Positions 56,460 through 64,000 of a DNA stretch of 64,000 nucleotides are shown here, one piece after another (position 1 is the first letter of the stretch; each line of letters opens with the position of its first letter). Source of the stretch: Pelagibius sp. (GTDB lineage Bacteria; Pseudomonadota; Alphaproteobacteria; Kiloniellales; Kiloniellaceae); NCBI RefSeq assembly GCF_028281305.1, contig NZ_JANQKD010000012.1:1-64000 (forward strand), in the 5' to 3' direction. Below the pieces are notes generated by a model. It saw only the letters and a program-made list of their open reading frames with translations, ran no database searches and was not told where the DNA came from. Made by a program: the position numbers and the translations under genes.

Positions 56460-58190
56460 ATGGGCGAGCGGATTACCGCCGTCACCATCGTGGGTGGCGG
56501 CACGGCCGGCTGGTTGACGGCGCTGATTTTGACCACGGCCTTCAGGACCCAGGCAAAGGACGGTGGCGGAAACAGCGAGGCGCGGAAGGTCACGCTGATC
56601 GAGTCGCCCAACGTCTCCACCGTTGGCGTCGGCGAGGCGACGGTGCCGGCCATGCCCCGGCTGCTTCAGCAGATGGGCATCCCGGAGCAGGACTTCTTCA
56701 AGCACTGCAACGCCTCCTTCAAGCTGGGCGTGCTGTTCGACAACTGGAACGTCGACAAGAACGGCAAGCGCATCGCCTACATCAATTCCTTCAACGAGGC
56801 GCCGGTGATCGGCGGCGTCGATGCCGCCCACTACTTCCTGAAGTACGGCGCCGGCGGGCAGGACTTCTCCCGCGTCGTCTCCCCGGCGCTCGACCTGGGC
56901 CTGGCCCTCAAGGGGCCGCGCCCGTTGGACGCCAAGCCCTTCACCCAGGGCGCCGGCTTCGCCTATCACCTGGACGCCGGGCGTTTCGCCGAGCTGCTGA
57001 GCGAGGTCTGCGTCGCGCGCGGGGTGGAGCACATCCGCGACGACGTCGAGGACATCGAAACCGACGAGCGCGGCTTCATCACCGCCCTCACCCTGAAGCA
57101 GCGCGGCGCCCACCCGGTGGAGCTGGTGATCGACTGCACCGGCTTCCGCGGCTTCCTCATCAACAAGGCGCTGGGCGAACCCTTCGTCGACTATTCCCGG
57201 TACCTCGCCAACGACCGCGCGGCGGCGGTGCAGATCCCCCACCCGGACCCGGAGAGGATCGAGCCGTTGACCCGCTCGACGGCGCTGGGCGCCGGCTGGG
57301 TCTGGCGGGTGCCGCTCTACAGCCGGGTCGGCACCGGCTACGTCTTCTCCAGCGCCCACCGCAGCGACGACGAGGCGGGCGCCGAGCTGCTGGAGCATCT
57401 GGCCCCGCAGCTGGGCGCGGCGGCCAAGGACGCAACGCCGCGCTTCATCCCCATGCGGGTCGGGCGCACGCGCCGGCCCTGGGTGAAGAACTGCGTCGCC
57501 ATCGGGTTGTCGTCGGGCTTCATCGAGCCGCTGGAATCGACCGCCATCTACATGATCGAGATGAGCGCGCGCTGGCTGCTCGCCTACTTCCCGGACAAGG
57601 ACTTCGCCGAGCCCACCCGTGCGCGCTACAACACCATCGCCACCCAGCTCTACGACGAGGTGCGCGACTTCATCTGCCTGCACTATGCGCTGGGCAACCG
57701 CACGGACAGCCAATACTGGATCGACGCCCGCGAAGACCTCGAGGTGCCCGACTCCCTCGCCGCCAACCTGGACCTTTGGAAGCACGCCGTCCCGACGCGC
57801 TACGACCTCACGTTTTCGTCGCTGTTCTCCTACCGCGTCTATCACGCGGTGATGCTGGGCAAGCAGGTCTACGAGACCGGCTACGCCGCCCCGCCGCGCG
57901 ACGGCGGCGTCGTGCTGCGCCCGGCCCCCTGGCGCGACTACGTGAAGCAGACCCGCCGCGCCATCGACGCCGCCGTGAAGGCCCTGCCCGACCACCGCAC
58001 CCTGCTCGCCACCATCCGCGGCGAGGGCGCAGCGGTGTCAGGCAAGACCGCCAGCGGCCCCAAGCTCCCGGCGAAACCGCACCTGCCAAGCGCCCAATTC
58101 CAAATGCCCACCGTCCCCCTCCCCGGCCAGGCCGCCCCGCTGACGCCGGTGATCACCACGAAAACGAAGAAGACGGGGCGTGGGGGGTAA
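56460..58190 (+). CDS. Flavin-dependent tryptophan halogenase-like protein
   Basis: A 576-residue FAD protein of the tryptophan halogenase family. The FAD turn is VTIVGGGTAGWLTALIL; VGVGEATVP and ASFKLGVLFDNW contain the conserved Lys that carries hypohalite in PrnA/RebH; GWVWRVPLYSRVGTGYVFSS is the WxWxIP-type motif; GFIEPLESTAIYMIE has the Glu-Ser pair of the chloride/substrate site. All key elements are kept, but a separate flavin reductase or biosynthetic genes are absent nearby. The C-terminal 60 residues are Pro/Ala/Lys-rich and unusual. The frame is open 93 codons upstream; ATG at 56460 is chosen because the FAD motif follows. Confidence 0.9.
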   Translation: MGERITAVTIVGGGTAGWLTALILTTAFRTQAKDGGGNSEARKVTLIESPNVSTVGVGEATVPAMPRLLQQMGIPEQDFFKHCNASFKLGVLFDNWNVDKNGKRIAYINSFNEAPVIGGVDAAHYFLKYGAGGQDFSRVVSPALDLGLALKGPRPLDAKPFTQGAGFAYHLDAGRFAELLSEVCVARGVEHIRDDVEDIETDERGFITALTLKQRGAHPVELVIDCTGFRGFLINKALGEPFVDYSRYLANDRAAAVQIPHPDPERIEPLTRSTALGAGWVWRVPLYSRVGTGYVFSSAHRSDDEAGAELLEHLAPQLGAAAKDATPRFIPMRVGRTRRPWVKNCVAIGLSSGFIEPLESTAIYMIEMSARWLLAYFPDKDFAEPTRARYNTIATQLYDEVRDFICLHYALGNRTDSQYWIDAREDLEVPDSLAANLDLWKHAVPTRYDLTFSSLFSYRVYHAVMLGKQVYETGYAAPPRDGGVVLRPAPWRDYVKQTRRAIDAAVKALPDHRTLLATIRGEGAAVSGKTASGPKLPAKPHLPSAQFQMPTVPLPGQAAPLTPVITTKTKKTGRGG

Positions 58191-58192
58191 GC

Positions 58193-58330
58193 TATGCGGC
58201 TGGCGCGGCGGCTACAGCCCCGGCCCCCTTCGCCCCCATCGGCATCAACTGTCCCCTCTGCCCGAGCCAGGCCTGTTCCCAACGCGCCCACCAGCCGCTC
58301 TTCACCGACCTGACGCTGGACCCGACAGAT
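58193..58330 (+). pseudogene. Decayed 3' fragment of an ScfR-type (XRE/DUF2083) regulator gene
   Basis: In frame from 58193 the sequence reads PFAPIGINCPLCPSQACSQR then AHQPLFTDLTLDPTD. The spacing C-x2-C-x4-C-x-x-R-A-H-Q-P-L is the C-terminal signature of short-chain fatty acyl-CoA regulators (XRE HTH plus DUF2083; typical GINCRLCPRQACAQRAHQPL). Nothing upstream of it belongs to such a gene: the halogenase ends 3 bp before, in another frame. The usual RRG-TRYES ending is also gone. It is a relic of a lost regulator gene. Confidence 0.65.
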
Positions 58331-58371
58331 CTCAACACTCCGCTGACTCTAGTTCGAGTCCGATCTAAAGC

Positions 58372-58390
58372 AGCGCTCAACAAGAGCGCT
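58372..58390 (-). terminator. Hairpin after the STAND-nuclease gene
   Basis: AGCGCTC (58372-58378) pairs with GAGCGCT (58384-58390) around a 5-nt loop, 15 bases beyond the stop of the large leftward gene. The minus strand continues GCTTTAGATC, so the T-run is weak. Confidence 0.45.
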
Positions 58391-58404
58391 TTCCGAGCAG
58401 TGTT

Positions 58405-61400
58405 CTACATCTTGCGCTCAAGCTCATATGCCTCCGATACGCCAAGGACGACGAGTCGGTCTAATATCTGCTCGATCTTGCTCTTGAGAGGATGGCCATC
58501 GGACAATAAGGCCGTATCATCTGCAGCCGCTGCTTCCAGCCATTCTACGACGCGTCGCCCAATGCCAATGTCAATCCAAAGGGATTTGTCTGTCGGGAGA
58601 CGCTCAAGCCAGGCGTCGACGGCTGTGAGAAGAAAGTCGGCATGACGCGCACATGGCGAAACCATCAGAGTATTCATGGTGCAAAGAGCGATGAACGTCG
58701 TAGGACCGCCAGTAAGTAAAGGTCGCAGTGTGTCCAACATGGTATCGACCCGCTCAAAGACTGCAGGCACAAGGTACGTTCTTGTAACGGCGAACGGATT
58801 GTGACTGTTAAAGAACAGTGTCCCGACCAGCGGGCCAAAATGGGATTCGATCGAATGATCTCCCCTACGCGGCCGATATGACCATTCCCGCATCGCCATG
58901 GTGCGGCCGACCACCGCGCTGCGCACGCGCTCCGCTCTGTTATCGGACCGGGGGGAGAAGTTAAAGAACAACAAATCGAGGCTACGGAGCAGTATCACTG
59001 CGACGTCACAAAAAGACTGATCCGGCAGCCTCTCAAGCTCACTAAGGAATTGGCTGAAACGATTCTCCGGGGCGTCGAGAATGACGCGGACGGCGATGTC
59101 GTAGAACTTGAGATTCCACTCTGTTGGTTCGTGGTCGATCTCGGCCTCCGCAGGCAATCCGTGGCCATTGGCCCGCACAGTCCAACCGGCATAAGTCTCG
59201 ACGATGTCAGGCAACCAGCTTTCGATCTCCGCTTTATGCTCTCCTGTAATCGCGCCAAGCCACACCGCTGCCGCGTTCGCGTCGACATACATCTCTATTT
59301 CGGGTTCCGCCTCTATGTCACCGTGCGGTGCCTCATTGGTATCCTCGTCGAGAGCGTTGGCCCTGTCCGGGGGAATAGTGATGCCGCGTCGGACAAGCGG
59401 TTGGCGGTCCACGAACTCTGGCCACGCGGGCTCGACACCGCCATTCAGCCAAGCAACTTCGGCGTCGATCATTCGTTTCTGAAGATCAGCATACTCCTGC
59501 TCCAGCTCCTCAATGCGTGCTTTATCCACGTCCCAGCGATGCCAGTGCGCGCGCCTTGTACCGAGCGCTACGCGTAGCACTGCTTTGGGGAAGCGAGGGT
59601 CAGTTGCAATAAGTTCATCCAGAGCCTCAGCGAATGCCGGTGCCGCTGACGGGTTTTTCCGAGCAGCAATGGCTAGCAAGGTACCGCGATCAGGGTCGTT
59701 ACGCTGCCTATGCCACAGGTGGATTAGCGCGCTGGTCGCAAGTCCAAGCCGATTGTGATCGAGGCGCTCATGCCGATAGTGACTGGGTTCGATCGCCTCA
59801 TCTAGCGTGCGTTCGATTACTGCACGGATCCATCTGTGATGGGCGCCAAGGAGTGCCTCATCGCCGTCACGTGCCGCGATCATCGCAATCGCGGCAAGCT
59901 GCGTCGAGCGAGACTTAAGATAATCAGTGTCGGTGTCTTCGGGGAGGTTGCCGGCTGCAAACTCTACTAACTGCCGTGCAACATCGGCAGAACTCTGCGC
60001 GCGATCCAAGGTCGCGAGGTTCACTATTGAACTGATATTGGCTTCGCGGACCACCGCGGCGCGCGCTTTGTCCAACTTCGTAATGTGGTCAACCTCCGAC
60101 TGTGGCGGATTGTAGCGTCGCTCGCTACCAACTGTGACCCAATTCGTGGGATCGGTCATGTTGGCGGCATGGAAACCCATAAAGGCGGCGTCGCCAAAAT
60201 CGGCATGGTCGCTGAACGGGCCCAGTCGTTTGACAGCCTCAATCAAATACGCATGCACCGTCTGTGATTCTTCATCGTCGACAGCGAAGTATGGCAAAGC
60301 GTCCTCTAACGTCGTCGTTCGGGAAGGTCGCTTGCGAAGGTCTTCGAGGCGCACCCGGCCATAAGGCTCTTGGTTCAGGTCAATTGCGCTCATATTGAGT
60401 CTTTCACGTGCTTGGCGTCCGCGCTCCGCCGCGAGCAGAGCGGGGCACGAAACGAACGGGACCATGGCTTTGCGCGTCTTTGGCCAGTGCGACAGCAGCA
60501 AGTCGATTGCGGTTAGTAGGTAGGCCGCACAGCTGCCCTCTGGCCCCAATACATCGGCTAGGACGTTATCGACATCCTCGCCCGCGTCGAGTCGCGCATG
60601 GCCCCAGGCTTCTAGAGCCATAAGCCCAGAGGCGACGGAATAGTTCTGGGCTTCGCCGCGCGACCAGTAGTAGCTCTCCTCACAGGGAAAGAATCGCGAA
60701 TTGGTCTCGAACTTGAGCGTGAAGCCATTGTCGCTTGGCTCGCAGTTACCTGTGTGGAAGCTCAATGCGTGGCTCGTCAACCGCCGGATCAACCTGAGCC
60801 CAACGTCGGGACTCTTTTCCAGCAAATCCAGAAACGGACCTTGGGCAGGTGAGGGCGGCAGGTAGGAGGTATCGGACAGGTTGAAGGCGCGTTCACGTCC
60901 GTTGCGGAGGTCTTCCTTGCGGTCGGTGCCCTGAAGCAGCGAATTCTCGACCAATACGGCCAACTCCTTGGGTGCGGCCGAGGCGAACGTCTGACTAAAG
61001 CGCCTTATCTCATTGACCTTACGGTATTCACGGTCGGGATCGATGGCCGCCAAGTAGGTTCGCAACTCGCCGGGCGCATGCGCAGCGATCGATAGGAAGA
61101 GTTGTCGCAAGTTCTCAGTGAGCCGGTTAACCTCGCGATGAGAGAGAGGCTCAGCGTTGGGATCGGAGCTGATCACGTCCTGGACATCACGACAGTCCAG
61201 CCGCATGAGCCAGTGATGCAGCATCTTTGCGACCGGACCAATAAGAGTAGGCATGGTCGCTGGGAAGTACAGGAAGACCTCGACGAGCTTGACTACCCCG
61301 ACCAGGGCTTGCAATGGGATCTCATCGATGTGGGAGACACACCAGCTTAGGACGAGAGGAGCCGCCAGCGTAACTGCCCCGCGTAGTGACTCGGGAAGCC

Positions 61401-63522
61401 CAGGCGTGTCTTGGCCGCTTTCCAAGGGGACAGTGTCAATCAGATCTTTGAGCGGCAGGGTGTCGATCGCTACTATCGCGCCCGTGATCTCCACAAGGAG
61501 TGCGCCGCCGTTGATGAGAAGCGAAAACGAGAGCTTGTTGAGCAGGTTTAGCGATAGCTCTGAGCGGACGATTGCTAACAACGCATTACGCCGCCATGAC
61601 CCATGTGAGCCTTCCGGCGAGAGCCGTTCGAGCAGAGACAGCCATTCGGCGCCGTCCTCGCTGCGCTCAAGTGCCAACCTGCCCGCCATCTCAATGCCGC
61701 GCGCAAGATTGGGCGGCGCAGGCCTTGATAGGTTGATGCTGTCGCAAAGATCGGGTGCTTCGTGGATACGCATGCCCACTGCCCAGTCGCGCAGCACGTC
61801 ATGATAGAACGTGAATTGATCGCGCCTGGGCTCACTAAGGCTGAGCGAGGCCAGAAGCTGGGTTCTCGCATCCGAGTCCTCACTTAGTTCGATACGATCC
61901 TGGCCTGCCAGCGCCGTATCGGCGAGGGAGGCCAGAATACGTTGGCGGGCGCGAACGTCCCCGTCTATCTCGCCGTCGCCCGTGCGCCACCAGTGTTCGG
62001 CGAGCGCGGCTTCAGTGCGAACGCCTGCAGCATCCTTGACCATAAGGAGGCGCGACAGCCGATAAAGGTTGCGCGCTACGGCTGCTGCTGGATGACCCGT
62101 CCAGAGCAGAGTTCGCAGCTCGGGCGCTTGTTCCTTGAGATAGGCGATCTCGTCCTCGGAGAGATCGCCGACGTTGACGGGTTCGCCATAGCCAAGCACC
62201 GACCTTGCGTCATCGTCAAGCCAGTTGGCCTCGTCGCGATCAAACTCGGTCCGCGCCGTCACGATCACCGAAAAGCCATCGATCTTAGCGACTTCACGAA
62301 GAATGTCGTTCACCGTAATCCTCTGGCTCGGATCGATGAACATCTCGAGGCTATCAATGAAGAGGACGCCGCCACCGCTCGAGGCCAAATCGTTCAAAAA
62401 TTCGCGGGCGGTGCTTGTAACTCCCAGGACCAGTGCCACCTGGGCCCAACCCCCCGCTGGTGTTCTGAGCGGATCGAGCACGATCGCGCGGGCCTCGCGG
62501 AGCACTTGGTCCGCAACATGACGGAGGACAGCGGACTTGCCGACACCTGGTCCGCCGCGGATCTCTAAATAACGATGTTTGTCGCGGGCTTCGGTGACGG
62601 CCGCGACCGCAGTAGTGCGCGGCACATGGATGTGCGCGACAGTCTCGCCGATCTCGGCGAGTGCGTGGCGGGCCATCTCGTCGACTTTTGTGCGCGCGAC
62701 GGCGAATTCAAGATCGCCGGCAAAACGAAGACCTTTGTCGACGATCTTCTTGCGAAGCGTCTCGCGATCAAGCGAGCCACCTGCCTTGGCAGTTTCGAGT
62801 GCGATCTCGATCAGCGTGCTCCAGAGCACATCAGCTTTTGCGTTGTCTTGCTGCGCCAAAACGAGGCGCGCCCGGTCAAGTACGTAGGTACGTACCAGCG
62901 GCGCGCTCGACTCGAAATCGAACTCGAGAATTTGGAAACGACGAATGATGCGCCAGATCACGTCATCATCGTCGTCAATGCCTGCAGCGACCAGATTGGT
63001 CCGGAAGCTGTTCACGAACTCGCGCATGTCAGGGCTTGCGACGCCTTTGGCATTTAGCCGGTTGAAGAACGCCGCGCTTGTGTTGACCGCGCGTGACCAG
63101 GAGAGTACGTCCTGATAGGGGCCAGATATCTTGTAGCTGGTACGCTGGGTAGCAACTGCCAGCTGGTGACGATCATCGCTCAGTTCGGAGCTTACTGCGG
63201 CCGTGGCAATCTGCTGGCAGACCTCCTCAAATACGCTGTCCTTAGGCGAGAATCTGACCGTGCGCTTCGACTGGATTTCAAGGAGTGAGGGACCCGCTTC
63301 TGTGTTGCCATGAATGACGATGTCGTCGAGGGCGAAGCCTTCTTCGACGCCTTGGAAGCGAACGCACTCGAATTGGTTCCCGGGTAGGCCGCGAGGCTCT
63401 GCGCGCGCCAACATCGCCAGCAGATAGAAGGCACCTAGCTCGCCTTCAATATAGACGCCTGCACCGCCGCGACCGACCGGACTTGAACCACTATCATTCT
63501 TATCTTGGGTGTTCTCGGTCAT
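58405..63522 (-). CDS. Giant nuclease-STAND ATPase protein, putative antiphage defence (1,705 aa)
   Basis: A 1,705-residue protein. The N-terminal 110 residues contain Asp66-Asp67 (ALDDIVI) and LLEIQSKRT with Gln84-x-Lys86, the PD-(D/E)xK-type active site of Cap4/Mrr-like nucleases. A P-loop NTPase follows: Walker A GGPGVGKS (323-330), Walker B VLFIDSLE (386-393) and a TART sensor (422-425), as in STAND/AAA ATPases. The remaining 1,270 residues are helical, without clear motifs, as in sensor arms. Effector-STAND-long arm is the Avs-type layout. ATG at 63522 has TTGGAG upstream. No partner gene is adjacent. Its GC (35 of 60 bases in 60001-60060) is below the local norm. Defence is inferred. 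Confidence 0.88.
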   Translation of the reverse strand: MTENTQDKNDSGSSPVGRGGAGVYIEGELGAFYLLAMLARAEPRGLPGNQFECVRFQGVEEGFALDDIVIHGNTEAGPSLLEIQSKRTVRFSPKDSVFEEVCQQIATAAVSSELSDDRHQLAVATQRTSYKISGPYQDVLSWSRAVNTSAAFFNRLNAKGVASPDMREFVNSFRTNLVAAGIDDDDDVIWRIIRRFQILEFDFESSAPLVRTYVLDRARLVLAQQDNAKADVLWSTLIEIALETAKAGGSLDRETLRKKIVDKGLRFAGDLEFAVARTKVDEMARHALAEIGETVAHIHVPRTTAVAAVTEARDKHRYLEIRGGPGVGKSAVLRHVADQVLREARAIVLDPLRTPAGGWAQVALVLGVTSTAREFLNDLASSGGGVLFIDSLEMFIDPSQRITVNDILREVAKIDGFSVIVTARTEFDRDEANWLDDDARSVLGYGEPVNVGDLSEDEIAYLKEQAPELRTLLWTGHPAAAVARNLYRLSRLLMVKDAAGVRTEAALAEHWWRTGDGEIDGDVRARQRILASLADTALAGQDRIELSEDSDARTQLLASLSLSEPRRDQFTFYHDVLRDWAVGMRIHEAPDLCDSINLSRPAPPNLARGIEMAGRLALERSEDGAEWLSLLERLSPEGSHGSWRRNALLAIVRSELSLNLLNKLSFSLLINGGALLVEITGAIVAIDTLPLKDLIDTVPLESGQDTPGLPESLRGAVTLAAPLVLSWCVSHIDEIPLQALVGVVKLVEVFLYFPATMPTLIGPVAKMLHHWLMRLDCRDVQDVISSDPNAEPLSHREVNRLTENLRQLFLSIAAHAPGELRTYLAAIDPDREYRKVNEIRRFSQTFASAAPKELAVLVENSLLQGTDRKEDLRNGRERAFNLSDTSYLPPSPAQGPFLDLLEKSPDVGLRLIRRLTSHALSFHTGNCEPSDNGFTLKFETNSRFFPCEESYYWSRGEAQNYSVASGLMALEAWGHARLDAGEDVDNVLADVLGPEGSCAAYLLTAIDLLLSHWPKTRKAMVPFVSCPALLAAERGRQARERLNMSAIDLNQEPYGRVRLEDLRKRPSRTTTLEDALPYFAVDDEESQTVHAYLIEAVKRLGPFSDHADFGDAAFMGFHAANMTDPTNWVTVGSERRYNPPQSEVDHITKLDKARAAVVREANISSIVNLATLDRAQSSADVARQLVEFAAGNLPEDTDTDYLKSRSTQLAAIAMIAARDGDEALLGAHHRWIRAVIERTLDEAIEPSHYRHERLDHNRLGLATSALIHLWHRQRNDPDRGTLLAIAARKNPSAAPAFAEALDELIATDPRFPKAVLRVALGTRRAHWHRWDVDKARIEELEQEYADLQKRMIDAEVAWLNGGVEPAWPEFVDRQPLVRRGITIPPDRANALDEDTNEAPHGDIEAEPEIEMYVDANAAAVWLGAITGEHKAEIESWLPDIVETYAGWTVRANGHGLPAEAEIDHEPTEWNLKFYDIAVRVILDAPENRFSQFLSELERLPDQSFCDVAVILLRSLDLLFFNFSPRSDNRAERVRSAVVGRTMAMREWSYRPRRGDHSIESHFGPLVGTLFFNSHNPFAVTRTYLVPAVFERVDTMLDTLRPLLTGGPTTFIALCTMNTLMVSPCARHADFLLTAVDAWLERLPTDKSLWIDIGIGRRVVEWLEAAAADDTALLSDGHPLKSKIEQILDRLVVLGVSEAYELERKM

Positions 63523-63773
63523 TGCTCCAAGATGCGCAGGAATGAGAAGCATGTCTAGAGAGCGGTGGACTACCCGGAGCCGCCTGCTTTCCAAGGTCCT
63601 CGATCAAAATCAGCTATCTGAGCCTCGGCAAAACCCAGTCGCTCCGTGCCTGGTGCAGAATTGACGGTATTTGGCCCACCGAAGACAACAGATACCCAAT
63701 CACACTATCAGGATTACTGCCAAGAGTGGACAAACCGTAAGACCATTGTCCAGATTCATCTGGACGCAAAAAA

Positions 63774-63794
63774 CGGCGGGAAAACTCCCCGCCG
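63774..63794 (-). terminator. Intrinsic terminator of the truncated BMP-family gene
   Basis: CGGCGGG (63774-63780) pairs with CCCGCCG (63788-63794). On the minus strand it is followed by TTTTTTGCG. It lies 29 bases after the stop of the BMP-family fragment and shows that this 3' end belonged to a transcribed gene. Confidence 0.85.
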
Positions 63795-63822
63795 CTTTCA
63801 TTTCGTCCCTGCCGCTTGCGGC

Positions 63823-63936
63823 TCAGACCGTTACGCCCTCGACGGACCAGTCCATGGCGGGCAGGGTCTCGTCGGTCATGGTTACGCCGGCGGCGATGCG
63901 TTCCTTGCCGTCCTGGTCCTTGATCGGGCCGGTGAA
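63823..63936 (-). pseudogene. 3' remnant of a BMP-family ABC transporter substrate-binding protein gene
   Basis: The minus strand encodes FTGPIKDQDG then KERIAAGVTMTDETLPAMDW and SVEGVTV before TGA. This is the C-terminal signature of the BMP/PnrA family of nucleoside or basic-membrane-protein-type substrate-binding proteins (GPIKDQ.G ... MDW.VEGV). Further upstream no frame keeps BMP similarity, and the same frame meets TAG at 63991-63993. The sequence just before the remnant (AATCGCGAAAGCGAT and on) resembles an intergenic repeat. The gene is thus cut off about 38 codons from its end. Confidence 0.65.
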
Positions 63937-63938
63937 AG

Positions 63939-63995
63939 ATCGCTTTCGCGATTCCATCAAAACCCGATCTGCTCTGGGACCGGACCTGCTCTAAG
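63939..63995. repeat. Possible intergenic repeat element at the window edge
   Basis: ATCGCTTTCGCGAT (63939-63952) is a short hairpin sequence followed by TCAAAACCCGATCTGCTCT, with AGCAGATC and AGCAGGTC repeated on the minus strand. Sequences of this look recur between genes in many alphaproteobacteria. It abuts the truncated BMP fragment. The call rests on memory of similar sequences, not on a copy in this window. Confidence 0.3.
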
Positions 63996-64000
63996 CAACA

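Noticed and set aside
56415-57995. 526-codon open frame opposite the halogenase gene
   Set aside because: Low-complexity Ala/Arg/Gly composition and no motif; a shadow of the halogenase codons.
58345-58365. AGTTCGAGTCCGATCT as a possible tRNA 3' fragment (integration site)
   Set aside because: The flanking bases do not form a T-stem, and no acceptor or anticodon arm is found.
58192-58383. Minus-strand frame reading GWWARWEQAWLGQRGQ after the STAND gene
   Set aside because: The plus strand in the same place carries the recognisable Cys-rich ScfR ending, so the minus-strand reading is taken as its shadow.

Overview
The window is GC-rich chromosomal DNA, about two thirds G+C over most of its length, with closely packed genes. 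The gene content points to an alphaproteobacterium of the Rhodospirillales type: a CIO-type bd oxidase with a DUF2474 peptide, membrane-bound urate oxidase PuuD with its cytochrome c domain, a thiCOSGED operon under a TPP riboswitch, a DUF1127 protein, mlaA-mlaC, TRAP transport and an L-2-keto-3-deoxyarabonate dehydratase. This placement is inferred from gene content. No rRNA, tRNA, CRISPR array or insertion sequence was seen.

Layout. 1-4.7 kb: the 3' end of ligA, a cyanide-insensitive quinol oxidase operon (cioA-cioB-small peptide), a 90-bp decayed copy of the ligA 3' end, and a two-gene hydrolase/monooxygenase operon of lower GC. 5-13.5 kb: redox accessory genes (two SDRs, an F420-reductase-like protein, a LysR regulator, a peroxiredoxin, a periplasmic DsrE-like protein, an NDUFA9-like protein, an isoquinoline-oxidoreductase-type molybdoenzyme). 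14-22.9 kb: a housekeeping block (pepP, DUF1127 protein, prmA, uvrD, aspartoacylase-like) interrupted at 18.1-19.2 kb by an AT-richer gene for a split PIN-like protein. 23-36 kb: a membrane protein, a protease-dead HtrA/PDZ protein, a methyltransferase/HxlR pair, two uncharacterised regulatory or conserved genes, a ClC transporter, an exported intradiol dioxygenase, a pentapeptide protein, a thioesterase, a BASS transporter and mlaAC. 36-43 kb: a Gfo/Idh oxidoreductase, ettA, a TRAP transporter and a divergent L-KDA dehydratase, which together suggest sugar-acid use. 43-47 kb: purine breakdown (guanine deaminase, urate oxidase) with a palindromic intergenic repeat and a LysR regulator. 47-52.8 kb: the thiamine operon. 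52.9-58.2 kb: a GNAT protein, a GlxA-type regulator, an isochorismatase-family hydrolase, an SDR and a flavin-dependent tryptophan-halogenase homologue.

The most striking part is 58.2-64 kb. A 1,705-residue single-gene protein carries an N-terminal PD-(D/E)xK-like nuclease motif, a STAND/AAA-type NTPase and a very long helical C-terminus. This is the architecture of Avs-like or STAND antiphage sensors. It is flanked on one side by a decayed 3' fragment of an ScfR-type regulator gene and on the other by a decapitated 3' fragment of a BMP-family substrate-binding protein gene that keeps its terminator. That pattern fits an accessory (defence) gene inserted at a locus of gene decay. The split PIN-like gene between prmA and uvrD is a second candidate for a transferred defence or toxin-like nuclease.
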